A stretch of 64,000 nt of DNA from Castanea sativa (taxonomy: Eukaryota; Streptophyta; Magnoliopsida; Fagales; Fagaceae). Positions 1 to 12,829 of the stretch are shown piece after piece; the stretch's first letter is position 1; every line of letters starts with the position of its first letter. The position numbers and the translations under genes are program-made. The notes below the pieces were generated by a model. It was not told the DNA's origin and did no database searches. It saw only the letters and a list, made by a program, of their open reading frames with translations. The DNA lies in NCBI RefSeq assembly GCF_040712315.1, contig NC_134019.1:32861373-32925372 (forward strand). Direction: 5' to 3'.

Positions 1-1685
1 TATGCTCAAAACTTGAAAAATATATATGCTTTCTTTTGAGTTTTGTTTATCCTAAAATTATATTACCACTCCAAGAAGATTAGTTTTGATTCACTCCAGA
101 CTATAACAAATTTGCAATTCCTATCATGTCTAGAATTCCTTAGCAAGACAAAGAATTTGATTAATGTTGATAATACCAACCGGTCCTGAATTAGGAACTA
201 TAATTGTAACTAAGGCCATAGAAATAAAAGCTCCATCATTCTAGGAAAACTCTGCATAACTTATTAACAAAGAGTCAAAATTTTATATGAACATGTACAT
301 GAATAAATATATAGGTACGTATGGGTTCTTTTAGTTTTGATTCATAACATTACCAAGCTCATTCACTCACTATATAAAATTTTAAGTTTTTGTTAACATT
401 ACCAAGTTCATGTAATGTCCATGTCCACTCCAAAATGTCCACTGGTGTTTTAGTTTTGATTCTTTTGATGGCAAAAGTCAACAAGTTTAATAGTGAGTGA
501 ATCATTAGTCATAAAGTAGTTGAGAAGCTTGGGAAATCTAAAACAAATGCTTACTACTTGGTAATAAGATATTAATTGAGAAAGCAATTATAATAATTTA
601 AAATTGAGAACTAAAGGGATTTGTGTACAATTAGGCAGCCACTCCAAAAATGAGGGAGAGCTTGACATTGCATCATGAAAGTTGTCCTATGGATTGAGGT
701 TATTTAAATACATGTGTCTAGTAAAAACTGACAGTAATTGTCAAAATGCAAGTATATATAGAGACTATATGAGCAGGAGGGACAAGATTATACTCGGCCC
801 TTCAAATGACAATCCCTTGTTCGCATTGGCATTCTTAAGCGGACTACCGTGGTATAGGATTATATCAATTTCAGGCATTGTGAACTTGTTCAAGTCAAGT
901 TACTATGTTAGTTAAATCACATAGTCGTAAAGTGGGGGGAAAAAAAAGTAAAAAAAGTAATGTGATCTTAAGGCTGAACATATTCAAGCCAGATTATTGA
1001 GTGCCCCATTGCCCATTAATATCTAAAGGCCAAGATGTAAACCTTCTAATCCTAGTGGATGGAGAGACAAAATTATCTATTACTTTATTGTGTAGTGACC
1101 TATAATGCCTAAAAGGGTTCTGAAAGAACTAGGTGGGTAGAGGAGCATGATTACATACCCATTTCATACCCATTCATTACATTCATTCACTACCCATTTT
1201 CTACCCAAAACAGTGATGAATAAAGTCAAAAAAACTTGTAAGATCATGATAAAAATAAAAGTCTAGAAATGATGAATAAAATTTTGATAACAAAAACCAT
1301 GCAAATAAATACTCAAAAAATTAACACTAACAAAATAAAGTTCTATAATTCACAATATTGGTAAATTAACTAAGTTATGTTAACTATCTACAAAATAAAT
1401 AGTCAAACTCTTTAACCCACACCCATAGACAACATACCCAACTACAATGACAATCAAATTATGCAAACCCTTACTTGAGATATGAATTTGCTGAGAGGGA
1501 AGAGCAGTGAGAGAGGCAGTGTGGTGAGTGAGAGTTAGTGAGGGTGAGAGTTAGTGAGGCTGAGAGACTTAGTGAGGATGCTCTGTTTTTGGGTGAGAAG
1601 GTTGTGTATCAGGCACTTGTGTTATGCGTGTGTTATTATATACGGGCTGAGTGTTATGCGTGTGAGTTTTTATAATTTTGCCCAG
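1..1685. other. AT-rich intergenic DNA, nothing recognised
   Basis: No reading frame with family resemblance and no RNA gene is visible. The only structure is a purine-rich stretch near 1,495-1,580 with imperfect repeats of GAGAGTTAGTGAGG, and a run of ACCCATT-type words near 1,155-1,205. I see no element ends. Confidence 0.6.
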
Positions 1686-1945
1686 TAGAACTCGAGTCTA
1701 TAAGACTCGAGTTCTATGCAAATTTTAATTAAATATTGTGAGTTGATAACATGTTTTTCCCTAAGAAAATCAAGTCTTAAAGACTTGATTTTTATTTTGT
1801 GCAAAACGAGTCTTTGAGACTCGAGATCTAGGTGGTATTTTTTGTCCAACTCAGCCAGCACAAGGCGAGCACAAAGCGAGTTTCTGAGACTCGAGTTTTA
1901 ATGTAGATCTCGAATTTCTAAAACTCGAGATGCTACTTTCTATTA
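1686..1945. repeat. Cluster of five short related palindromes
   Basis: Five short inverted repeats with 3-nt spacers or nearly so lie in 260 bases. The first (1,686-1,716) has 14-nt arms around ATA and contains ACTCGAGTCT. The second (1,766-1,792) has 12-nt arms around TAA with ATCAAGTCT. The third (1,807-1,823) has 7-nt arms around TTG. The fourth and fifth (about 1,877-1,935) have one mismatch per arm. All are variants of one word, (A)CTCGAGTCT-N3-AGACTCGAG. Clusters of a repeated palindrome are often found in the ends of plant DNA transposons, but I could not delimit an element here. Confidence 0.7.
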
Positions 1946-2121
1946 TTCTTTCAAACGTTGCCTAACTTACTACATAGAAGCACCTCACATAGGCATTCCC
2001 TCGTGTTCTCTTTTTTAACGATAGTCCTTGTTGGAATGCTTGGACTTTACACAAGTGAATAGAAACGAAAGCAAGACACGTGTGCGTGCCAACTCACAAA
2101 ACTGAGCCAACGAGTCCTATT

Positions 2122-2188
2122 CTGGATTTTGCCGCGTTAAAAGGAAACCCACTCTGGATTTCGCCGCAACCGACTCTGGATTTTGCCG
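2122..2188 (+). promoter_or_regulatory. Three direct copies of CTGGATTTYGCCG upstream of a TATA box
   Basis: The 13-mer CTGGATTTTGCCG occurs at 2,122-2,134 and 2,176-2,188, and CTGGATTTCGCCG at 2,154-2,166. The last copy ends 11 bases before a TATA box. Repetition of a GC-containing word just upstream of TATA in an AT-rich setting suggests a promoter with repeated cis-elements. The factor is unknown. This is an inference from position and repetition only. Confidence 0.45.
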
Positions 2189-2198
2189 ACCTAGTTTG

Positions 2199-2207
2199 CT
2201 ATATATA
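2199..2207 (+). promoter_or_regulatory. TATA box of the T-rich locus
   Basis: The sequence CTATATATACCCACCC is followed by a C/T-rich leader (CCCTCTCATATTTCATCAC), as in plant Pol II promoters. The same TATA context and leader recur at 61,697-61,705, ahead of another copy of the same downstream sequence. That the block including TATA was conserved after duplication supports a real 5' end. Transcription would start about 2,230-2,240. Confidence 0.5.
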
Positions 2208-2719
2208 CCCACCCAACCCTCTCATATTTCATCACTTTTTTTTTTTAATCGTAAGATATTCTTCAATAAACTTAAATTTTATTCTCGTTATCGATTACGA
2301 TGATATCTCCATCTTTCAATACGTCTATGATTGCTTTCAGAGATTCAGGTTTTCTTTGTTACGAATCGGATTTGATTTTGTTGGTGCTATCTTGTGGAAA
2401 AGAGCTTTAATGGATTTATGTTTATACTTGCAAATTAGGGTTTTGTTTTTTCAATACCTGGCGATTTTCTAGGTTTTCTTTCAAGAAATTGCAAAGGGAT
2501 TTCAGATCTATATGGATTTATCTTGTATACGTTGGTGATCAGTGATCGATCTGTTTTTAAGCTGTCAGAGTTACCTGGATTTATGTTAATACTTGCGAAT
2601 TAGGTATTTCTTTCAATACCTTGGCGGTGATTTTCTAGGTTTTGTTTCAAGAAATTTCAGGAATTTCAGAATTATATGGATTTATCTCTCTGGTTTTCTA
2701 TGGTTAACCTGGGTTTCGT

Positions 2720-4700
2720 TCAAGAAGCTGGTCATCCTTTTTTTTTTTTTTTTTTTTTGCAGAGGGAGACGGTATTGATTTATTGCTTTATTGTGTATGC
2801 CTCTTGTGGAAGAGAGTTTTCCTTTCAGAACTATATGGATTTATCTTCTATCGCAACTCCTGCTATTCTGAGTTTCTGTTTCCGTGGCAGGGTTTGATTT
2901 GGGTATAAGTTATAGGGATAATTTAATCCGTTCCAATACTTGCCCTGTGACTGCTTTTATGACTGCTTGTAGGCTTTGGTTTTCAAGGGGACTATAAATT
3001 CTGGTTCACTCTGTAAGGGGTTGAAACTAACATTGGTAACACCTTCTTATTTGTGTGTGCTTTCTGGGAAATACATATCATAATCTTAGATTGTTGCTGA
3101 TTGATGTCATAGAAAGTGGGTGAGAAGATAGTGTTCTTAGTCTGAAGTATTCTGGATTCATATTTATCAACTGAGGTGCATATGCTTTTTCAGAAGCTGG
3201 AGATGTTCGTTTTGTAGTTTTGTGAGGACAATTTTTTTATCATTTTAATCTTGATATGTGTACAGCTTTCAAAATTGTTTAAAAAAAAAAAATGATGTCT
3301 TTATCTATTTATTTTTTATTTATAAGTCTTTAAATATACTGTTCGCTACTATACATTCTCTATTATATCCATCCTATAGATTTTGGTCCTCAGCAGCTAT
3401 TTTAAGGTGCTTGCATCATAGTTCTTTCGATAAAATTTTGAAAGGTTTGCATCATAGTTCGTAACCTTAGATTGTTGCTAATTAATTTCCTAGTTGTAGA
3501 AAGTGAGTGGGTAGATACTGTCATTGTCCAACCAAGTCCATTTTCAGGCTGAAGTTTTCTCCATTTTGGACTCATATTTGAGTTCTGAGTGACATGCTTC
3601 TGTATAAGTACGTGATGTCTATTTTGTTGTTTTATGTGGACAATGTTTGATTATTTATCTTGATCTGTCTACAGGAGTGGAAACTGATTTGGACTTTCTT
3701 GTACTTGAGCAGTTGAGTTTGTGTTGAAGTCTTAAATCTTTCTCAAACTTAAACTGTGTAGACTACAACAATAAGAAAACTCGTATTGTCTTGAATTTTA
3801 CATTTTGCTTATAAGTCCTTTAATATTGTGTTCCCACTAACTGTGATATTATACTATTCCTTGTTCAATTTATTTATAGGTTTTGGTCCTCGATAGCTGT
3901 TTTAAGGCATGATTCCTTATTGTTGGCTCGCTAGGAATTATGAGTTTTAAAAAGTTAAAATAACATTGTAAAAAAAATACCGATGCTTCCATTATGTGTA
4001 TTTTAGGATCCATTTGTTCGGCTTTAACTAATCCCAGTATTACTTGGCATTTTTGTTCCAGTTCCTTTTTCTAACTGCCATCTACATGCACTTATTTCAA
4101 CTTTTAAGAACCTAAGATCTTCAATTTTGTCATTGGGCAGTCATATAAGATAAGAGCTGCCAGCTTTAAAAATGGTTGTTTGAATGTCAGAAAAATATAA
4201 GATTTACCTTGTATGGAAGAGTTCTTCTATTCGTTATGCAACTTTTGCAATTGTTTTTCTTTTGTTGCTTGGCAGCTTAAGGCTTGTTGTTCTTGTTGAC
4301 AACTTAAGTGATGGAGTTTAGTTTGGCGATAAGCAATCTTTTCTTTCCCCCTTGTTTTCTTTATTCTCTCCTTCAATTATATGAATTATAAAGATATTTT
4401 TCCATAGTGTTTTCTAATATTGGGCAATATATGCTTTTTTTAGGATTTGGTTTCCTTGGGGATTATAAATTTCAGTCTCACTCAACAAGGGTTTGAAAGT
4501 TCCATTAAAATTCTTGTCTTGCTTTCTAGTTCAAGTTTAGTCATTGTATTTTGGCAAGCTTATATCTAATTCGTATGTGGTAATACCTTTTATTAGTGTG
4601 GGTAGTTCCTGTGGTGATTTGCATGAGTTGGGCTTTGAATTTTCATCATAGTCAATATCGATTTATTGTCATTGGCAGATTGATAAGATAAGATTTGCAT
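2720..4700 (+). repeat. T-rich module, copy A1
   Basis: The copy starts with the 'GCAGAGGGAGACGGTATTGATTTATTG' region near 2,757 (given here as shorter words: GCAGAGGGAGACGG, TTGATTTATTG). It continues through 'GAAAGTGGGTGAGAAGATA', 'GATCTGTCTACAGGAGTGG' (about 3,662) and 'GGTCCTCGATAGCTG' (about 3,884) to 'CAATATCGATTTATTGTCAT' (about 4,650). The same order is found at 9,410-12,080, making this a duplication of about 2 kb with later indels. Boundaries are approximate and were read by eye. Confidence 0.7.
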
Positions 4701-5540
4701 GCCTTAAAAATAGCTGTTCTCTAAATACAAGGGAAGTTTAGGTCTGTGCTTCCTTATACCTACTGGATAGGTTAGTTGGTTGGGTTTCAAAGTTATGTAG
4801 TTTTCTCTTGTATTGTTGGATCATGCTCTGGGATAGGGGGGTTTTAATGATTTTGTTACCCCTAAATTAATCTGTTTAATATATGTAGGTATGGTATGTC
4901 TACTTGGGGTGGAGTTTGACGAGGACCTAAGGCAATAATCTTTCTTTATCAGTTGATTTCACTATTCTCTTTATAATAGCTTTTTTTAGTTTGTTGGCCT
5001 GCAACTTCATTTTGTTAATTGAAGTCTTGCTATTTGTTGTCTATTTCATCATTGATGTCATTTATATTAGCCTACAACTAAAGGTTTATTATATCTTGCT
5101 ATTTGTTGGTAGTCAGAATTCTTGAATCTTGATGTGTCTACAGATGGGGAAATTGTGATTTACAATCTTGATGTTTCTACAGGGGAAATGGTGATTTAGT
5201 TGCGCAACAAAGTGAAGTCTTGAATTTTTATACGAGGATCTAAGGCAATAATTTCTTTTTATCAATTTATCTCATCATTCTCTCCCTAACACGTGAAGTT
5301 CTACTTGAATGTTTCTCTAGTTTGTGCTAAACAATGGAGTTTCATTATGTCCTGCTATCTATTGCTAATTCAAAGACTTTACTCATGATGTGTCTATAGG
5401 TGGAAAAATTATAATTTACTTTTTTAGCGAGTGTGTAAAAGTCTTTCGATTATCATTCTCTTTTGTTTTCACGTTCTTTTACCCTTGAACATGATCTTGT
5501 CCCTTGTTCAATTTATTTTATGGACTTTGTTTCTTTGCAG

Positions 5541-5787
5541 ATTTTTTAAGGTATGTATGTTGGATCAACGTCTACTTTTCTAGATCAATTTGATCGTCTT
5601 TATTAGGAGCCCAAATATTCATACTATCTCTTCCCTTATTGTTGTCTGGCAGGTTATTATTTATCAGATTTTTTAAGGTATGTATGTTGGATCGATGTCT
5701 ACTTTTCTAGATCAATTTGATCTTCTTTATTAGGAGCCCAAATATTCATACTGTCTCTTCCCTTATTGTTGTCTGGCAGGTTATTAT
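5541..5787 (+). repeat. 127-bp direct tandem duplication
   Basis: The segment starting ATTTTTTAAGGTATGTATG at 5,541 is repeated at 5,668 almost without change through CTGGCAGGTTATTAT. The period is 127 bases. Only a few substitutions separate the two copies, so this is younger than the large module duplications. The second copy's end also served as target for the retroelement stub that follows. Confidence 0.85.
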
Positions 5788-5973
5788 TTATTTTTTGATA
5801 AATAACGTAAGAACTTTTTATTAAGGAATAGCCAACCTAAGTACACTGGAAATGGACTATTGTGGCAGAAATTAGTAACCTAAATTACAATGATCAAGAA
5901 GAACAGGAAGGGACAAGGAAGTGCATGAAGGTAAAACTAAGCCCCATTCAAGGAAAGTATGGAAGAAAAAGGA
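5788..5973 (-). mobile_element. 5'-truncated non-LTR retrotransposon (LINE-like) stub
   Basis: A 186-bp insertion is flanked by the perfect 15-bp duplication CTGGCAGGTTATTAT (5,773-5,787 and 5,974-5,988). On the minus strand it ends in AAAAAGTTCTTACGTTATTTATCAAAAAATAAAT-type A-rich sequence next to the left duplication. That is the 3' tail expected of target-primed reverse transcription. No coding sequence is left. The long perfect duplication and terminal A-rich tail are what is seen; LINE rather than SINE origin is inferred, because no Pol III A/B boxes are visible. Confidence 0.7.
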
Positions 5974-6009
5974 CTGGCAGGTTATTATGTGTTCCAAGTT
6001 TTTAAAATT

Positions 6010-6395
6010 CAATTTGTAAATGAAAATTGCTGACTTTAATAAACTCCAGCATTGCTCATTACGATTGTCCTGATTCCTTTTTCTATTGCCATCAACTTGC
6101 ACTCATGACAACTTTTGAACTTAAGATCATTTTTTTCTATTGCCATTAGCTTTGGTCTATATTGTGAAAAATAAAGAATAAATTGTGATTCATTATTGGG
6201 CAACCATATATGTTTAATATTTGCATTCTTTAAACATGGCTGCTCCTTAAATTCCAGAACAGTACATGTCTATGCTTCCTTGTGTCTTTTGTATGGGTTT
6301 CAAAGTTATAACTTCTATGGATGTGGTTTGTGTGGTTGGATTGTCTTGGGGGGGGGGGGGGGGGGTGATATTTTGGTGCTTATGGCTCTGTTGCC
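6010..6395 (+). repeat. Module segment with an inverted copy at the right end of the window
   Basis: The stretch from 'TTTAATAAACTCCAGCATTG' through 'GGTCTATATTGTGAAAAATA' and 'AACATGGCTGCTCCTTAAAT' to the G-run at 6,349-6,366 and 'GGTGATATTTTGGTGCTTAT' is found in reverse complement at 63,620-64,000. Similarity is high apart from small indels (the G-run is short in the other copy). Confidence 0.85.
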
Positions 6396-6685
6396 CCCAT
6401 TCTTGTGTTTAAACAATTTCATGTTGTATATCTACTTGGGTGGCAAAGTTTGTTGGGGGACCTCAGGTAATAAGCTCTCTTTATGTCTTGATTTCATTAT
6501 TTTTTTTTTTCTTAATTTGAAGTTTTAAGTATTGGAGTGAGATATGTATGAGTTAGAAAAGCAATTTGTTGGACTGACATTGGGTTGAGAACAGGGTTCT
6601 ATTGCAGCTGTGTTTTAGTTTTCGCTTTTGATCCTAATACTCCCTTAACTACTTGCTTGACCCTTAAGAGGTTTTTGGTTTTCTG

Positions 6686-6686
<1 letters not shown>

Positions 6687-6721
<35 letters not shown>
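6687..6721. repeat. (TA)n microsatellite
   Basis: About 17 TA units in the T-rich locus. Confidence 0.95.
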
Positions 6722-6723
<2 letters not shown>

Positions 6724-7149
6724 TCTTTCTTTGCAATCTTTAAAATAAAAAAATAAAGAATAATTATTTTAATCTACATTTTTATTATTGGAGATTGGAT
6801 GTCTTGCTTGTCTACTTTGTCAGTTTTTTAATTTAAGTGGTGATGCATTTGTGGTACTTTAGCTAGGTTGATTTTGTTTGGTTTCTTCTTGATGAAACAT
6901 GCTTTTGAGTAGTCTTGGTCGTTATAAAATTTTTTATTTTTTATTTTAGAAGTAAAATCTTATAATTTATAATTACCCTAAACTATGTAGCTGGAGTTGT
7001 TTTTCTAAGTTTGCTCATGTAGGTCATCTTTCACATAGCACTCGTACATTTGTCTTCTTGTCTTGTTTCTATTGATGTTTTCTTGCTTCTAGTGGAACCT
7101 GGTTATGTTGTGCTAGTAGCTCTATTTCTTGTTTGGATTGTCACATTGT

Positions 7150-8110
7150 CTGTATGCAGGAAGCAGGAATGTTTTTTTGGGGTGCTTCACTGCTTAAGCA
7201 GCTGAGTTTGGTGATAAACTCCCTTTTTCTTCCCCTTTGTTTCTCTCCCTCAAGCATAATAATTAAGTATACACTTGGGTTTGTGATTGAATTTCCTAGG
7301 TTTCATTTTTGAGAAGAATTATAATTCCAAGTCTTGCAAAGTGAGGATTTGATATTTCTATTGCAATTTTTCTTCCTGTCTTGTTGTGTTCTTTTATTTT
7401 TGGTCATTATGTGTCGGCAACTTCAATAATGAATTCACAGCATAATCTGGGATGGCTTATTATTGTTGTAGTCCACAATTATAATCGTAGTGTGTCTTGA
7501 ATATGCTTTATGAGGGAAAGCTTTTGCTTTCTCTTCTCCTGACATTTGTGGGCTTTCTAGGAGTTACATTGGTATGCATCGTAATTTGTTAACTTGGATT
7601 GTTGCTACTTGATTTTATTGTCCCCGAATATCTGGCAACAGAGAAGAGCTTGGCTTGCTGAGTTAGAAAGGATTTATCTTTATATTTTTGCATTCTTTGA
7701 AATATTGTAGTTTTTTCATTTGTTGTTTTGCAACTCCTGTGATTCTCTGTGCATGTTAAAATTCTCTTACTTATATGTCTATAGAACTGTTTTTTCTTCT
7801 TCTTCTGCTGTACTTGGCAGTTTAAGCAGCCAAGTTTGATTAGGTTGATAAATTCTCTTTTTCTCCTGCTTTCATCATTATGTTTTGCAATCATGAGAAC
7901 TCAAAAAACTTTTGGCTTGTTTAAGTTCTTTTGAAATATAAGGTTCTTTCATTTGTTGTTTTGCAACTTCTGCAATTCACATGTTAAAAATCTATTCTTT
8001 GTTTGTCTACAGGAACTAGGTTTTTTTTATTTTATTTTAATTTTGTGTGTTTGAGCTTAGCAGCTTTAATAAACTGAACTTTTTATTTGGTGATAAGCTC
8101 TGTTTGCTGC
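7150..8110 (+). repeat. T-rich module of the second type, copy B1
   Basis: This module contains 'GCAGGAAGCAGGAATG', 'GGCAACAGAGAAGAGCTTGG' and 'GGTGATAAGCTCTGTTTG'. Related copies lie near 14,100-15,050 ('GGCGATAGAGGGTTTTC') and 16,320-17,360 ('GGCAATAGGGAAGAGTTAGG'). A fragment lies at 61,900-62,060 ('GGCAATAGAGAATATAAGG'). The order of words is conserved while the sequence between them drifts. Boundaries are approximate. Confidence 0.55.
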
Positions 8111-9409
8111 CCGCTTTCATTATTCTCTCTTGCAATCATAAGAATTATAATTTTTTTGTATTGTTTTAATTCTTTCTAATACTTGTGCTTGTAAATTATT
8201 TTCTTAGGCTTTGGTTTCCTTGACAGCCATAAATTCATGTCTCACCTAGAGAGGGCTTGAAATTTCGCTTGCGATTCTTCTTGTTTCTTTGTCTTCTCTT
8301 GTTTAAGTTTTGGTCATTCAATTTGAATGTGCTAATGCCTGTTGATGTTGAGGGACAGGTAGATTAACAAAGTTTTTGACCTTAATATGGTTGCCAGGGA
8401 AAATAATACTGCTTTTTTGGTTCATCCTATAACATGAGTTAGGCTTTCTAGGAATGACTTCGTGCATGGTTTCTTTTTAAGGCATTTGTCGAGGGACAGG
8501 TAGATTAAGAATGGTTCAGGTATGACTTCATTCCATTTATTTAATAGATTTGGGTGCGTGGTTTATTTATTTTTTTAAAGGTGTTTGTTGCAGCAAGCTT
8601 CTGTAGATCAATTTTTTTGCTACAATTTTGTAGATCAATTTGTTTCTTCTATTGGAGTATAATACATTAAGTTTACTTTCCCTTATTGTTGGCTGGCTGG
8701 TAATTATGGGTCTAAAATTCAAAACTCTTTTCTTGTTTACTTGATTTCACTTTTTGCGCATATGTCTTTTAACATATTGTTCCCTCAAAAGGAATCCTTG
8801 TTCCTTGTTGCACCAAACTTCTGTAGAGATTGATTGATGCTAAATGTGGTTTAATTTGGGGCCATTTTATGTTTGCAAGGTCATCGCTTATTTGAATGTG
8901 GTAATTTCTCTTTTTGGTATGGTGCAGGTAGATTGATGCTGATCTTGTGGTTGCCCAGGTAGAATTCTTTAGGTTATTGGTTTGTCCTGTGATTGGCATG
9001 ACTTAGGCTTTTTGTGAGTCAAATTCTTTTAACTGACACATTTGGTCTTAGCATTATTATTTGTAAAAATTCTGTTCTCTTTCAATCTATGTATTTGGTT
9101 TTTGCATCATTATTTGTAAAAATGGTATGTTGATTGATTGATTTCCTGGTCATAGAAATGTTTGAGTAGATGCCATCCGTGTCGAACCAAGACTTCCCCC
9201 CCCTTTCCTTATAAAAAAACTGAAGTTTAAAATGGGGGAAAAAATTATGCACATGACATATTCATTCGATTGGTGGAAAAAAAAAAAACATTAAAAATAG
9301 TATATTTCTATTTTTACACTTGTGTAGGTTAGAAATAGTGACAAATAAAAGGACTACGACTAGAAATTTTCTTAAAAAATAATTTTTTTTTTCCTACAGA
9401 TAATCTCTC

Positions 9410-12080
9410 GATGAAGCTGGTTATCGTTTTTTTGAGAAATTGCAGAGGGAGACGGTATTGATTTATTGCATTATTGTGTATGCCTATTGTGGAAGAGAGC
9501 TTTCCTTTTAGAACTATATGGATTTATCTTATATTGCAACTAAACTACAAGAATTTTTTGTGTCTGTGACAGGGCTTGATTTGGCGATAAGCTTCTTTTC
9601 TGTTATTTTGATGAAGAATTATAGGGATAGTTTTCTGCTTGTTTACCCATTCTAATACTTGACCTGCAACTGCTTTTCTAGGCTTTGGTTTTCAAGAGGA
9701 CTATAAATTCTGGTTCAGGGTTGATACTTCCATTGCATCTCGTCTTTTATAATATTTGGTAACGCTCTCATTGGTGTGGGTTTCTAGGAAATACATATCA
9801 TAATCTGGTTGCTGATTGATGTCATAGAAAGTGGGTGAGAAGATACCGTTCTTAGTTTGAACTATTCTGGATTCATATCTATCAACTGAGGTACATATGC
9901 TTTTTCAAAAGCTGGAGATGTCCGTTTTGTGAGGAAAATTTTTTATCATTTTGATGATCTTGATATGTATTGTAATTTGGAGTTGGGCTTTATTCACTTT
10001 AACAATAAATAAAACTCTTTATGTTGTTCTATTGATCTCACCTTTTTTTTATTTTTTATTTTTTTAAGTCTTTCAATATATTGTTCCCTACTATACATTC
10101 TCTATTCCATTTATTTTATAGATTTTGGTCTTCAGCAGCTGTTTTAAGGTGTTTGCTTCATAGGTTACGATTACCAAGGAGCTAATTCATTCAGAAAGAT
10201 TTGCATCATAGTTCGTAACCTTAGATTGTTGCTGATTGATGTCATAGAAATTGGGTGAGAAGATAGTGTTCTTATTCTGAAGTATTCTGGATTCATATTT
10301 ATCAACTGAGGTACATATGCTTTTTCAGAAGTTGGAGATGTTTGTTTTGTAGTTTTGTGAGGACGATTTTTTTTATCATTTTGATCTTGATATGTGTACA
10401 GCAGTCAAAATTGTAAATAAAAAAGAAAAAATCTTTATGTTATTCTGTTGATGTCACTTTTTTTTTTTTTTTTTTTGTAAGTCTTTCAATGTACTGTTCC
10501 CTACTATACATTCTCTATTCTATTTATTCTATAGATTTTGGTCCTCAGCAACTATTTTAAGGAGTTTGCATCATAGTTCTATTGATAAAATTTTGAAAGG
10601 TTTGCATCATTGGGTTCGATTACCAAGGAGCTAATACCTTCAGAAAGGTCTACATCATGGTTCGTAACCATAGATTGTTGCTAATTAATTTCTTAGTTTT
10701 AGAAAGTGAGTGGGTAGATACTGTCATTGTCCAATCAAGTCCATTTTCAGGCTTAAGTTTTTGCCATTTGGGACTCATATTTGAGCTAATGACATGCTTC
10801 TGTATAAGTTGGATTTAATTGTTTTATGTGGACAATGTTTGATAATTTATCTTGATCTGTCTACAGGAGTGGAAACTGATTTGGACTTTCTTGTACTTGA
10901 ACAGTTGTGTTTGTGTAGAAGTCTTAAATCTTTCTCAAACTTAAACTGTGTAGTCTACAACAATAAGAGTTGAGTTTGTGTAGAAGTCTTAAATCCTTCT
11001 CAAACTTACCGTGTAGACTACAACAATATGAAAACTCATACTGTCTTGAATTTTATATTTTGCTTATAAGTCCTTTGATATAGTGTTCCCATTCACAGTG
11101 ATATTATACTATTACTTGTTCAATTTATTTATAGGTTTTGGTCCTCGATAGCTGTTTTAAGGCATTAGTTTTGGTGAAGTTGGCTTTCATTTGGTTCTTG
11201 TCTATAGGAGCACGATTCCTTATTGTTGGCTGGCTTTCCTCGATCAATTTGGTTCTTGTCTATAGGAGCATGATTCCTTATTGTTGGCTCGCAGGTAATT
11301 ATGAGTTTTAAAAAGTTAAAATAACATCGTAAAAAAAAACTGGTGCTTTCGTTATGTGTATTTTAGGATCCATTTGTTCAGCTTTAACTAATACCAGCAT
11401 TACTCCATATTTTTGCTCCAGTTCCTTTTTCTAACTGCCATCTACATGCACTTATTTCAGCTTTTAAGAACCTAAGATTGTCAATTTTGTCATTGGGCAG
11501 TCATATAAGATAAGAGCTGGCAGCTTTAAAAATGGTTGTTTGAATGCCCGGAAAATATAAGATTTACCTTGTATGGAAGAGTTCTTCTATTCGTTATGCA
11601 ACTTTTGCAATTGTAGGTGCATGTGAAAAAATCTCACTGGATATTTTTTTGGTTTGTTGTGGCAGCTTAAGGCTTCTTGTTCTTGTTGATAGCTTAAGTG
11701 ATGGAGTTTAGTTTGGCGATAAGCAATCTTTTCTTTCGCCCTTGTTTTCTTTATTCTCTCCTCAATCAAATGAATTATAAAGATATTTTCCCTTTTTTTT
11801 ATTTTTTATTTTTTTATATTGGGCAATATATGATTTTTTTTACGATATGATTTCCTTGAGGATTATAAATTTCAGTCTCCCTCAACGAGAGTTCAAAAGT
11901 TCCATTGAAATTCTTGTCCTTTTGTCTTGCTTTCTGGTTCAACTTTAGTCATTCTATTTTGGCAAGCTTATATCTAATTCATGTGGTAATACCTTTTATT
12001 AGTGTGGGTAGTTCCTATGGTGATTTGCATGAGTTGGGCTTTGAATTTTCATCATAGTCAATATCGATTTATTGTCATCA
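9410..12080 (+). repeat. T-rich module, copy A2
   Basis: Parallel to 2,720-4,700: 'GCAGAGGGAGACGG' (about 9,444), 'GAAAGTGGGTGAGAAGATA' (twice, about 9,828 and 10,248), 'CTGTCTACAGGAGTGGAAAC' (about 10,857), 'GGTCCTCGATAGCTG' (about 11,140), ending near 'CAATATCGATTTATTGTCAT' (about 12,060). It is longer than copy A1 because an inner 400-500-bp part is itself duplicated (9,780-10,160 against 10,210-10,560). Confidence 0.7.
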
Positions 12081-12829
12081 CAGGAAATGGTGATTTAGTT
12101 GCGCAAAAGAGCGCATAGAAGTATTGAATTTTTATATGAGGACCTAAGGCATTAATCTCTTTTTATCAATTTATCTCATCATTCTCTCCCCAACATGTGA
12201 AGCTTAATGTTTTTGCTTGAATGTTTCTTTAGTTTGTGCTAAACATTGGAGTTTCATTATGTGTTGCTAGTTATTGCTAGTTCAAAGTCTTTGATCATGA
12301 TGTGTCACATGAGGAAAAATTGTGATCTACTTTTGCAGCAGGAGTGTGTAGAAGCCTTTTGATTTCACGTTTTTAATCCTTGAAGAACATTATCTTGTCC
12401 CTTGTTCAATTCCTATGATGGACTTTGTTTCTTTGCTTATTTTTTAAGGCATGTACGTTGGATCGATGTGTTTGGAATTAACTTGTGTCCATGGATTTTA
12501 ATCATAACTATAATCTTGAATTGTTGGTGATCATTTTGTAGCCATCAAAAGTGAGCAGATACTGTCTAACCTAGTCCATTGTTAATCTCTGCTACAATCA
12601 TAAGAATTATAAGTATAATTTATTTCTTGTTTAATTTCTTTCTAATACTTGGGTATGTGATTGCTTTTCTTAGGTGTTGGTTTTATAGAGGTTTTGAAAC
12701 TTCCATTGCATTTCAGTGTTGTAATGTGTCTTAATGGTGTTGGGCAGGTAAATTAGCAAAGATTGTGTCCTATATATGGCTGTCATGGGAAAATAATTCT
12801 GATATTTCTTTATCTTGTAGTGATGGGCA

